A stretch of 64,000 bases of DNA. It comes from Solea solea. Its lineage: Eukaryota > Chordata > Actinopteri > Pleuronectiformes > Soleidae. The stretch spans positions 21,399,458 to 21,463,457 of the forward strand of contig NC_081146.1 in assembly GCF_958295425.1 (NCBI RefSeq), written 5' to 3'. Positions 33,963 through 45,730 of this stretch are shown piece by piece. Made by a program: the position numbers and the translations under genes. The notes under the pieces are model-generated. The model was not told the origin of the DNA, ran no database searches, and worked only from the letters and a program-made list of their open reading frames with translations. The first letter of the stretch is position 1. Each line of letters begins with the position of its first letter.

Positions 33963-35206
33963 ACTTTTCCTCTTGGTGCTGACAGAAACATCTGGAATAC
34001 TCCTGCGGCGAGATAAGAGGGCGATGTCTCCTTTTAGCAGCAGATTAAGGAAACACAGGGACTCAGATCAGCTGTTTGTATTTAGATTTTAAGGCAAAGT
34101 CGTGCAGAAACAGGGACAAAAATATGACAAAACACCTTCTAATTGATATGATTTTACAGGAACAGCCGTATATATAACTTTTGGTTTGATGACTTTCTTA
34201 AGTATCCAGTAAGATCAGGAATATTACTCAGAGAAACTGATGAGACGTTATGTTGGTATTATTTATTCAAAATGTGTTCATCAGTGTGGCAGGAATGCTA
34301 CTTTTCTGGATCTTTGGTTTTTACTCGCAGTCCACTTCCTCGTCTGTGCCCTCACGTGTGCATCAACATTCTTTTTCTTCTGTGAGATAATTCCAAACCT
34401 CCTCCACATCTTGACACACGACTTATAAATATTACAGCAGTGTGACAACACCAAGTTTATACAAGCCCTCAAGAGGTAAGGCCGCTAATTTGAGCAGTAC
34501 AGATTCTGCCGGTTAAGCAATGACTCCGAGCCGACCAAGTGAAAACTCTTCACTTATGAAGTTCTATTTTACTTATGTCATATTATATTTTAATTGGTTA
34601 AAGTACAAGTAGGCCCGTGTGACCCTCATGTGGTCAGCAATAGGATTTTAGCTGAGTCATGTTGTGGGCTATTTCTGCTTTAAGGGGGAAACATATTTGT
34701 TATAAAGTTGGACATTAATTATGTATGTGAAACAGCCTGAAATGACAAATGTGTTGTTGGCAGCCTCATAGTTTAAAGGGTCTAAAATCACTGGATTGGA
34801 CTGATTATACAAAGAGTTCCTTGATATCCTCAGCTTTTTAATACATTTGCATGTCCACTAGTTGTTTTTGACTTTTCAGTAGAATTATGGGACGGAGATG
34901 GGATGGAAACTTATCTTCACTACTGTGGTGTGCAGATGTGAAGGGGTGTGTCATAAAAAAATGAGTGATGAGTTATTGTGTCCCGCTCCATATCAACTGC
35001 CGTAATCAAGGCTCAATTACTGTCAGCGTGCGGTGGTGAAACAGCCAGAGCCAGAAAAGTACAAGGTCTGTCTGACATTTCAACTACGGCCTCTATTCTC
35101 CCGCTCTGGCGACATGGCCGTCTGTTTCTCTTCACCTGGAACTGAATCAAACTTCATTTTATGAGTCAAATGCTCGGCTATTTTGGCACACTCATCAAAC
35201 ACATTG
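33961..35206. other. Unique DNA, no gene seen
   Basis: Nothing repetitive recognised. The stretch 34970-35120 (AACTGCCGTAATCAAGGCTC, AATTACTGTCAGCGTGCGG) looks unique and less AT-rich and is another candidate conserved block. Confidence 0.4.
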
Positions 35207-35231
35207 TTTTTTTTTTTGGGGGGGGGGGGGG
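35207..35231. repeat. T-run followed by G-run
   Basis: Eleven T are followed by about fourteen G. Confidence 0.9.
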
Positions 35232-35279
35232 CTTAGCAGTGTTGTGCGTGTTTTTCCAGTGAGATAAGTTTTGTGTGCA

Positions 35280-35972
35280 TCTGTGTGTGTATTTGTTACC
35301 TCTTTAGGGACCATTTTCTGGCATAAGCACTGAGCCTGTCTGGACCAGAAATCCTCATATGGAGAACAAAACCTGGTCCTGATGAGTCAGAACTTAATTT
35401 TTGAGGAACTGGTTAAGTTTATTTGAATTGTGGTTATGGTTAAGGTTAGGGGTAAGCCTTTGTTTAGGTTGTCCAAAATGAGTGTGTGTACATGTCTGTA
35501 CTAGGCTGTGAGGACAATTTTTTTGAGGACTGTCTGACCTTTGGCCATTTGGACTGGTCCTCACAACTTTAACAGACTTTTCAAGGTTTAGGACTTAGTT
35601 TTAGGGTTAAAGGAATACTTCACTGGTTTGATACAAAGCTGAATGCAAATCGGTGAAGTATTCCTTTAAGGCTAATGTTAGGTTAAGGGTTATGTTCTCA
35701 CTAAGAATACTGTACAAGTGTGTGTATGTATTTATATCTTTGTGAGGTCCAAAATGTACAACCCCTTCTTTGTGGGTACCATTTGTCTGGGCCCCACAAA
35801 CTTTAAGACCTGGTTTTAGGGTTAGGGTTAGCATTGGGTTTAGTTTAGGGTTAAGGTGAGGCACTTAGTTGTGCTGTTTAAGTTTAGAGTAAGGGGCTAG
35901 GTAATGCATTATATCTATAATGTGTACACACTGAGTTATAAAAACAAGTTTGTGTGTGTGTGTGTGTGTGTG
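35280..35972 (+). repeat. Cluster of GT-flanked interspersed repeat copies
   Basis: Successive partial copies lie at about 35280-35480, 35480-35610 and 35715-35972. Shared motifs are TTTGTTACCTCTTTAGGG, TTAGGGTTAGGGTTAGC, GTGAGGTCCAAAATGTAC and a closing GT tract at 35950-35972. The first copy closely parallels 52690-52830. A short palindromic element (35607-35669) interrupts the cluster. Confidence 0.65.
35607..35669. mobile_element. 63-bp palindromic mini-element
   Basis: TTAAAGGAATACTTCAC at 35607-35623 is exactly the complement of GTGAAGTATTCCTTTAA at 35653-35669, a perfect 17-bp inverted repeat around a 29-base centre that itself partly pairs (GGTTTG with CAAATC). It sits inside the GT-flanked repeat cluster. 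It looks like a very small MITE or a fold-back remnant. No target duplication is clear. Confidence 0.75.
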
Positions 35973-36088
35973 TTCTCCTTGTTAGGAAGTCAAAATGGCT
36001 GCAGTCCCTCAGCGAGCAACACTGATTACATGTGAGGACAAAAACCAGACACGACTGGATATACACTGTGCAGTGCTGAACCTTAATG

Positions 36089-36105
36089 TGCCTGTGTGTG
36101 TGTGC

Positions 36106-36140
<35 letters not shown>
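36089..36140. repeat. (GT)n microsatellite with a GCGC interruption
   Basis: About 26 dinucleotide units with one GCGC interruption near 36104-36107. Confidence 0.95.
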
Positions 36141-36142
<2 letters not shown>

Positions 36143-39100
36143 TTCACAGTGGGAAAACGAGTGTGGCAAATACCACGTGGGAGTCGAGAGCCACGGACTC
36201 TCGCCAGAATGACTGTGTGTGTTACTCACTGTGGTTGCACTTCTGACACAAACGTCTAATTACTTTGACTAAATGAGCTTCAAGGGAGCCTAAATTAAAA
36301 AAAAAAAAGAAAAAAAAAAGTGTGATGTTGTACTTTGCTTAACCTCCAAACAGTGCCATGTCACCACTGTGAAATGTTTGCTAAGTGTCATGCACGACAC
36401 AAAACAACACGAAGTACAATAGAGTGAAATAACAAAAGGCACAAGGGGACCTCGGGAGATGTGAAAGGTGGCTGTAAATAAAACGTCTTTATTATTACAT
36501 TAACAAAAGGGAGGTGTGAGTAAGCTCTGAGTTTTCCAAGTAAGAGACAAGCAGTTTAGCAGCGAAGAGGCACAACTGGGTGTTATGAGCATTATATTAT
36601 GCTATAGGAGACCTGTGGCTTATCTTTATTATCATCTTTGCAACTTCCTTACTTGATTTGCTGACTAAAACTGCACTGTGTTTGACACATTGGGTGGAGC
36701 AGTGAGTAGCCTGAATTCATTGTATGTGTACTTTTCTTTGAGTTTTCAATAACTTTAATGGCCAGGCTAATGTAAGTAGTTTTAAGATATTTTAATGCAG
36801 AAACGTTACATATTTTACTTTTATTCATTCCACTGATTCCACAAAGTATTGTTTGCAGTGAGATATACAGTATATATGAGGAGGACTGGTACAAATACAC
36901 CTGGATATTTATGAACAGATAGTATTTGACCAAAAGAGCCAAAACTAACAAGAACAACACTAATATAATTATGTTCCTCTGGTGTTTATATAACTTTTCT
37001 TCTTGACTGAATACTACATATTTTCAGAGATCTTTTTACCCAGACAGCCTTTTCTATAACAGGAGCCAGAGGCACTGCCTGCCAACAGGCAAGGCAGGCA
37101 AATGCTTGGGGCCCCAGGCCAAAAGGGGGCCCCTGAGTGCTGACCAACTTTAAATCACTGTGGTGGGCCCTAATAATAGCCGGATAAAGAAAGAAGAAAA
37201 AAGAGTTAGAGGAGAAAAGAAAGCAAGACAATGTATGTATTTATTGCTCCTCAGAATTCTATTTTTAAATTGCATATTGTAAATGTTTACACTACCTTTT
37301 GTGAGTGTCAGATTATTTATCATATAAGGGTTGGAGGGGCCGTCTGTGAATTTTTGCCGATATAGGGAGCTAAATCTTGAAAGTTGCTACCTGACCATTT
37401 GAAAGCAGCTGCAAACTTCACAGCTCCTGGCTGCTTCAGCAACAAACCTGCACACATGTCCACATAGTCATTGGATGTAATATGAAATGTAATGTTTAAA
37501 TGTATTTTTTTAATTTATTTTTTTTACTTTTGGTTGTATGTTTTATACTTCGTTTACTTTTATATTCACCATCTATCTCTGTCAATTCCTTTTTTGAAGG
37601 GCTTTTTTTGAGAATATCATAATTTCCAAGTTTGAGGAACACTGATCAACATTTTTCAACATCAGGGTCACATAGTTTTAATTAATGCTCAAAACGACCC
37701 CCTTGGAAGTTTAAGTGTGAAACTAACGACACAGAAAAAAGTCATAGTGACTGTAATTACTGAAGCCAGTGAAAAGGCTGGGCCTCATTTTTGCAGTCAT
37801 GCTGAGCCTCACCGAGCAGAGCAGCAGAGAAAAAGTCTCAGATCAGTGCAACACCGACGTGTTTGACTGACCTGATAGGAATCCAAAGATAAGACAGAAA
37901 AGTTACAGCACATTACCAGAGAGAGAGAGCCAAAAAGCGAGTGAGTAAGAAACCGCAGGAGTGTCAGAGAAAGAAAAACAACACAAACACGCATGCTGAC
38001 ATTACAGCTGCTCTGTCTCACAAGTCCTGGCCAGTATATGACAGTATGTGCTGTATGTTTACTTTATTTCCCATCATATGCGGATTTTTTGTTATCTCTA
38101 CCTGTGCGAGATAAGAATCAAATGGCAGTCAGGGGATGGTGAGTGATTGTGTGTGTGCACAAGTGTGTGGAAAGCTGAGCGGCGAGTGTTGATGGGTCCT
38201 GTCAGCGTAGCCAGTCACTGACAGGGAGACAGAGAAACCTGCCCAGTGAGACATGGCTCCTCTGTGTCTCCTCAACTGGAATTCCTGGGAATTCCAGCCA
38301 GCTCAGATTGTTATCAGATCCAAAGACACACTGCCAAAGTTTTTCCTTTTGTGTCTTTTTTTGGTTTCTACTGGGCAAGACGCATTGTGCACCGGAGGTG
38401 AGCAAATCAAACATATATAATACATCTCACATTGTGCATTATTAAATCCGAATGAGTCAGGATTTAGCACATCAACAGTTATTTACCTCAGGAAGAAACA
38501 CTGGTTTAAATATTTCAAAACATGGAGCATAACCAGGAATGAGGAAATCATTGTTATTTTCCTGTTTCCTGTTGGAACAGTGTTCATTTTTCTTTTTTCT
38601 ACCTCATACCTAAACGTGATCCTATGACAATAACCAAAATTAACTAAATATGGTACTGTATAAGGAGTTTGCAGGAAAATATGGATCAGAGGTTATAAAA
38701 TAACATGGGAAAGAACATCTATTTTCTTAAGTGTTTAATAATGAAGAATTATAGATAGTCCTAGCACATAATTACAGGTAAATAAACTGACATAAACCAA
38801 GGCAGATTGATGCACATTTTCTATTTTGGCTTAGCCATTGATTCCTACCTGTTAAAAAGTGCTTCGTTGGGTCACTATACAAACAAAACTGATTTGAACT
38901 GTTATGTTTTTGTTAATATTCTGTGTCCTTCATCTGAAAACAGACTCAGTCAAGCAAAACTATCAGACCTGGGGGCGGGGGCAAGACGCATTTATCTCTG
39001 CTCAAAAACAAGATTTTCTTTTTAGAAGTATAATTCGTTTCATCTTTAACCTGCTTGCAGTCGTCTTGCTTTACTTTCCAATGTCCTAGTTGTCTCCCTC

Positions 39101-39519
39101 TGTCCAGACATAAAACAAATCTTACATATATAACGTCTCTGGGCGATATGAGAGCTAAACATCGCTGATCTGAGAACAGTAAAACGTGGGGGATATTAAA
39201 GTTGTTGTCTTCATTTGCTCCTTGCATAAGAAATTGTGTTTTTATGTGAAGCCATGGAGCCAAAAGTGAATAGTTGTGGATGAGTTTTGTTTGTTTCTCT
39301 TTTTGGGGGGCTGGAGAAATGTTTGCAGCTGGATCATCAGCTCACGATGACCATGGCAGCTGCACACTTCAAAAACACAGCAGTCCTTCGGGAAGTCTTC
39401 TCAGGTGGGCACGGCAGACTAGAAGAGCCATGAATCTAATCTCCAACCTGTTGATTACTTCATGACCCGATCTACTGCCTGTCCCTTTGACTAAATCAGA
39501 TTTCTATTTCAAGGTTTAA
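36141..39519. other. Mostly unique DNA, no gene seen
   Basis: An interrupted A-run lies at 36297-36319. At about 37050-37150 a short segment (CTGCCTGCCAACAGGCAAGG, CTTGGGGCCCCAGGCC, GGGGGCCCC) resembles a recurring fish repeat, but the boundaries are unclear. The rest has short frames only. Confidence 0.5.
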
Positions 39520-39860
39520 TTGATTTCTGATATCTGTTCGATCCATCCTTTTCCTTCTGCTTATCTGGGTGAAGCAGCAGAAGGCAAAGCAACGGAATAT
39601 TTCCGACCTCCCTAACTCACCAATGTTTTCCAGCTCCTCCTGAGAGTTCCTGCTTCCTTCCCAGGCCAGATCAGATATATAATCCCTCCAGCAAGTTCTG
39701 GGCAAACCCTGGGGTTTCCTCCCACTGAGATGTGCCTGGAAAACATCCAGAGGAAGGCACCCAGGAGGAATCCTAATTAGAAGCTAAAGCCACCTCAAAT
39801 GGGTCCTTTTGACGAGATGGATGCTCCGAACTCCTCACCCCATCATCATCTCTAAATCTG
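39520..39860 (-). mobile_element. LINE ORF2 C-terminal remnant, copy A
   Basis: The minus strand encodes a fragment with WRDYISDLAWEGSRNSQEEL, then a frame break. This matches the pattern of a non-LTR ORF2 tail common in teleosts (WRDYIS-LAWE-LGIP-EELE). The + strand nucleotides (CAGATCAGATATATAATCCC, GGGCAAACCCTGGGG) align with copy B at 47520-47845. It is heavily decayed; the clade is not determined. Confidence 0.65.
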
Positions 39861-41019
39861 TGGCTCAGACACCCTTCACAGGAAATTAAGTCTGTCCATT
39901 TGTGTTTGCAGTCACATTGTTTCAGCATCTAACTACTGATCAGCTGACTCTGTGAAAGCATCTTCTTCCTTTATCACAGTCTGGTACAATGTCTGTATTA
40001 TTAATGATTAGCTTTGGGCAGTAACACATAACAACTGTAATAGTTTTACTGTACCCAGGAATGAGAAAAAGCAATAATTATATTAGTGATTATGATAAAT
40101 TACTGTGTTACTAGATTGTGATTTCTTTTGTGTGTGCTTTAGAGGCTGTGTTATGATGAAGTGTACGCAGCTCATGACAGATTACTTTTTTGCTTCTGCA
40201 ATTCTAACAGCTACAAAGAACATTTCCCTAAACCTATTGGTGCTGTTGCTCATCACAGTCGCTTCAGACTACACTGCAAACATCACTTGCAAAGATGGGA
40301 TACAATACTGAGGCTCAACCGTATGGTCGTTTTACTTCATACTCGTGCAGTGACCCAATAAGCGCCCCCATGGGGAAACATCTTAAACCTTCTCCAGGCC
40401 TCAGTGTCCCTGCTTGAGTCATCAGACAATTTTCAAGAAATTCATTCAGGCCAACCTGAAGTTCTCTTTCACAGATTTCTCCAGCATATGCAGAATGAAA
40501 ACTGCAGCCCTTCTGTCCTCCTTCCTGACTGCAGCTTGAGTCAGACCCGTGGGAAAAACAAAACCTTGAGTGCTTCTTCCTCTCTGTCACGGTTCTTTTA
40601 GACAAACTGATGCTTTGGGGTGGAAATAAAAGTAAAATGCTGCATAAACACAAACATTTCTGATAAAGAGTCTTACGAAAGTCAGCTAAATATATTGGTC
40701 CAGTAGTCCAAATTTGACTTAAAAGCAGAACTAAGACTCATGCTCTTGATATTTTAGTACAAGAAAATTCACCCTGAAGGGTGTCTTTTCTTGTATTTTG
40801 TTTGAGCAGTTTATATAGTAAGTGAAACAGAAATCTTTAAGACAGAACAAGGGTTGGACTCCATAACGTTGCACTACATTACAAGTATTTTCGTACACAG
40901 AAAATTGGGTTCATTCTAATGAGAACTAACCTAAATAAAATGGCAGCTGAATTTGGTAAATGTTTTTGTATACCGACATATGTTGTGTATGCTCATGTTA
41001 TTCTTCATGATTCCCCCGT
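39861..41019. other. Unique DNA, no gene seen
   Basis: Short frames on both strands, no recognised domain, RNA gene or repeat. Confidence 0.5.
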
Positions 41020-41357
41020 GTAGAACGTTCGGTTTGGTACGGTACCGTCTGTATTTTTGTGCGTTTCCATTAGGAATAGGAATAGTACCAAAAAACCCAG
41101 CCCCAATGGTTCCACTTGAGGCACCCTTGCCTTGGGATACCAGAGTAAAATGGTGTATGGTAACAGTCATTTCTACCCGTGACAATCAGCTGATTGGGCG
41201 ACAGAAAAATGTCACTTCCTTGAAACACCAGCACAAACTGAGCAGTTGTTCATTCTCTCCATCTCCCTGATTTAGAGATCGGGCACAGCACACATGCAAG
41301 GGAAACCCGGGGCTTAACTATTCCAAACGGAACCGTACCGTGATGGAAACACAGCAT
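41020..41357 (+). mobile_element. MITE with TTTCCAT ends and GGTACC motifs
   Basis: GGTTTGGTACGGTACCGTC and GCGTTTCCATTAGGAATAGG lie on the left. GGAACCGTACCGTGATGG followed by AAACACAGC lies on the right, forming imperfect inverted ends. The interior includes GGAATAGTACC and CTTGCCTTGGGATACC, which recur inverted at 485-572. Superfamily unresolved; no transposase frame. Confidence 0.65.
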
Positions 41358-44300
41358 TTGACAAACCTGCATCTTTTTAGGCTTGTGCTGTGTGCATGTT
41401 ACTGGTCAAACTAACTAATCAGATGTAGTTCAGGCAGGCAAAACGATGTTTGTTTGTGGTCGGATAACACACGATTCCTCATTACTGAAAGTGTCATTCT
41501 TACCCAGAATTCTCCGCAAACACATGGTGAATCTGAATAAATTACCCATGACTCTTTTATACCACTGACCTCTCACATCTGTGCGAGCACACAACGTTAG
41601 TGAGCCAATCAAGCTTCATTATATCCTCCATTTTACCTAATCAACTGTCCTTTGATCCTCACGCATCTGGGCGAATGCTTACCTGTAACAGATTCCGTTT
41701 TGGAAACACAAAAGAAATTTGAACACATGAAGCAACATTTGAAAAATTGTTTGCAGATGTGATTTATAAAAGGTCCAAGATTTCTATCAAGGCCTCCCTT
41801 TGATAGACCAGCTCCGCAAAGGGAAACATTTACTCCTCTGCACGGGCTCCAAACACTTTTTTCCTTCTTCTTCCCAGCCACAGCTGCATATATAAAGACA
41901 CTTCTGAATGATTCGGCCTTCCTGTCTTTCTGGCAGAACATCTATTAGTTCAGCTGCTATGTTGACTTGGATAAATGACACGCTGGCTTCCCCCATACTC
42001 TCATTCAGATGGACATATGCACCAGTACATCTGTAAAAAGCCCCCAAAGCTTAGTGGACCACGGCTGCAATAGACAGCTGACCTGAACATTGGACAGGAA
42101 AGGCATTTATGAAAAGACATTAACCGAGGCAATGCATTTGTAACAGGACATTATAGAGGGTAAGCAATCATTACCACCTTAAAACATTGTAGTGAACATT
42201 GGCTCTTCATTCAGCTGCTTTGAATCCTGATAACCTGTTTGACCTGAATATGAACTCCAGTATATGGAGGCTAATATGTCTCGGGTAACGCAAGTGCAAA
42301 CATAGTGTAGATCGAGTGTGATTTACGACTGTACTTTTCTTTAGATTTAAACGTTTCAAAGGGATCAAAGGGAGCCTTTTGTTAATTTAATGTGGTACTT
42401 TTCAAATTTGAGTTTGAAAATCAAGTTTTAGTGTTCTAACAAGTAACCCAATAAGCCTGAGTTCTTGGAATAGAAGAGGTCATGTGAGTCGTATCAGTCT
42501 ATCTTTAAGGGCAGTTTAAGTCTGGTTTCGGCTGAAGAGGTCATCGTTCAGTCACACAGAAGTGTCTTTTTTATGAAACTGAATAAATGTCATGATGCTG
42601 CAGCTCGTGTATAAGCATGACAGTTTTAACAACACTTGTTCTGCCTTTGCAGTTCTTCTTAAAGTTCCAGTGCAGAACCTCTGTCACACACACAGCGAGA
42701 GACAGCTCCCTCTCTTGTTGTGCAAGGCTTTACATTTTTATTTCTACAGTGTTTATGTGTGTTATTTGTTCTACTGTATATCTGTCTTTTAATGTAGAGG
42801 CATCCAGGAACTGTGGAGCTGCATAGTGCAGGAGCAGCAGCAGCTGTGATTGTTGTCAGGTAGTTGTTAATGGATGAAATTACATTACACCAAAATCTTA
42901 AACTACGATTGTGTAGTTTCACTGAGAAACCAGGTTCATTTCGAGCAATGGAATTGATTTTTAAAACTTTTCATGGCCACGTCTTGCCGTTTTCAGCCAT
43001 AGTCCAACTGTATGCAGCTGTCCTGCTTCACTAACTCCATCTGTCATGATGTTAAATTTGTAGCTCTGAGAAAAACTGTGTCATGTGGAGCTTAATCAGC
43101 ATGATGTGAACTTATTTGATAATGGCTTGAATTTAGCAGACATCAGTTTAAGGGCAAAAAAAGAATTGCCAGTACTTTGAAGGTCCAACATGCAATACTT
43201 GAGCAACACCAGTAATCACAATTGCGCTCACATGTTGGACCAAAATGTGATCCAGTTAGAACTTGTTATTACAATATATGCGGCAAACTGTGAAACTCGG
43301 AGTTAAGAGGGTTGTAAAAATGACAGGGGGAATGTTCATATGTGCTTATCATGAACATGATCCATGGATGATGGATGCTTTTTGCTGTTTTATTATCAGT
43401 TGTTACCATCATATCCAGTGGCTGCGTGGAACAGTAAAGTAAGTGTAGCAGACACTACGAAAAAACAATCGTAGTGTCTGCATATAGTTAGATTGCTTAT
43501 AGAGTGGACAGAGCAAGAGCAACAAACACAGACTTTGAGCATAACATCCCTATTGTGGCGAAAATATATTCATCACATATAAGTTTAACAGCGGGAGTAT
43601 ATTAAGGATCAGGCTCCTGTCTCGTGCTTGCAGCTGCAGCAGTGTTATTTTCTGCAGACATATTTTGCTCTAAAGTGTCTATAAATTCAGGAACAGGCTG
43701 TTGAAAGCACCCCAAAAAATATTGCTTGGTTCCTTTTCATTTCCCCTTGCTTCTATGTTTATAACTGTGATGCATTAGCATGTAGGAACAGTAAAGTGCA
43801 ATGGTCGGGCATGTTGAGTCCAGACCACTTCTCCTCGGTCACACACTCATGGTAGCATGAGTGCAATAACCAACAAAAAGAGTATGCACATGACGAATTG
43901 TATTATATTTAGTCATAGTCCAACTGTACCACTGGAATGACGTCGTCTCTGGCCGTTTCCAAACACGTAAAAAGCATGCCAGGGGCATTTTAAGGATCCA
44001 ATATATTCACTGTCAAGTTTTGTGATCACGGCTCATCTCCATGGATTTCAAGTCAAAGCACGTCAGGTGATGTGACAGGTCGCATCCTAGACTGACAACA
44101 GCTCTATACTGAAAAATATCAGCAATTGTTTTTCTCTGCTTTTAACCAGCCAGCGGTGATAGTTATCTACTGTCTAATGTTTCTGTAAGTTGCCGACATT
44201 AGCTCTGACTCCCATTTAACTATAAGTTCTGTAATACTTTGCAACTCTTTGGATGGAGTCAGTTTGTCAGTGCAACAGGGACTCCAACAACACAGCATTG

Positions 44301-45599
44301 CAGGGGGGAGGGGGGGTTAAATCAGTCTCAAATTTTGATGTAGCATGATGTCATCTGGCGCTGACCAATCATACATGTACTAGTAACATAAATCCCATAT
44401 TTCTATATGTCTTTTTAAGTGCTACATATAGGAAGTGGAAAAAAATACCAAGGACACATATATAACCAAAATACTATAACGAAACTAATCAGTTAACTTG
44501 ACTTAACCGCATGAAATATGTCAAAGCAATAGCAGCAGTATCATGACCCACAACATGCATTTCAACTCTGACCTCTAGTGTTCAACATGTGACTTGTGCC
44601 AAGAATTCCCCTCAACTGCTCAACAGTCTTCACTGTGAAGTAGTCACTTGCCACAACTGATTGTATTACTTGCGTTGCCGGATAGACACACTCTCCATGT
44701 TATTCAACCACAACAGTAAGTGCTCATGTCATAAAAATGCTGTGTGACAGTTTTCCAGGAGTGAACTTGTGTGTGTCCGTGTGACAATGGCAGAAACGCA
44801 TGGCAGTGGAAATAGCACTGAGGTCATGACTTGTTCTGTTTTGGAGTTGAAAGGTATGTGCTAATCCATCTGACCTTCACAGGGCAGAACAAGGACAAAA
44901 ACAGAGTCACTGAAGGGGTGAGGGTGCCAAACTGATCTGGCACAGGTTCACAGAGACGAGATCTCTGCTACAAAGAAGGCCAACTGAAAACCAATTTAGC
45001 CCACCCAAGGTCGGGCTTGTAAGCAGCTGGAGCAAAGACAGCACCACAGTTTTGTGTTGTGTTTTACTAATCCCTGTTAAATGGGGAATATTCTAAAATG
45101 TACATTTTTACACAACATACCCGGTGATACAGCTTACTGTACATACCACACAAGAAGCTAATATGTTCCCAATGCTGTGTTGGATTAATAAAATCCTTTA
45201 TGTGATTTGGAAATTCTAAACATACCATGGTTTCACATTCAAGGGTTCTTTTTCCAATTGACGTGACTTGTATGAGCCGGAGAGCTCATGGCCAGTGGAG
45301 ACTTGTCTTTGATGTTCACTGTGGTTAGGGAGTGATGATGTGAGATGGAAAGTGAAGCAGAGACAAATCCACCACAACAGACAAGCATGAGCAGACAGGA
45401 GGGAGACACACAACTTGTGGACATTAATGTAGCGTCAGCTGAAAGACCTGTCAGCAGCTCCTTCAGGCTTCAGTGGTCAATAAAAGCAAAAGGTAGAAGC
45501 AACACGTTTTTAAAGAAATGACATGTTCTTAAAACTTGACTTCTACTGAGGCTATAGACACACAGCTTTTCATGAAAGAAACAGTTGGGCATGAAGTCA
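41358..45599. other. Long unique stretch, no gene seen
   Basis: About 4.2 kb without a recognisable exon, RNA gene or dispersed repeat. CATAGTCCAACTGTA occurs at about 43000 and again at about 43916, possibly a local duplication remnant. A G-run lies at 44301-44316 (two runs). The clean hairpin 43448-43481 is listed separately. Confidence 0.5.
43448..43481. repeat. Perfect 13-bp hairpin
   Basis: GCAGACACTACGA (43448-43460) and TCGTAGTGTCTGC (43469-43481) are exact complements separated by the 8-base AAAAACAA. No neighbouring copy was seen. Function unknown. Confidence 0.85.
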
Positions 45600-45730
45600 G
45601 AGGTTTACATTAATGAGAGGAAGTGGTAGGGTAGGAAATAGAGGCCATCTTCTCACCAGAAGATCCATGGTTTAATCCGTGGTTCCTCGGGTCTGTTTGA
45701 CCTTGCAGTCACCATGTGAATGGTGTTTGA
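45600..45730 (+). mobile_element. Possible decayed tRNA-derived SINE head
   Basis: GTGGTAGGGTAGGAAATAGA, then CATCTTCTCACCAGAAGATC and CATGGTTTAATCCGTGG, resemble the D, anticodon and T regions of a SINE head. The match is loose. Confidence 0.35.
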
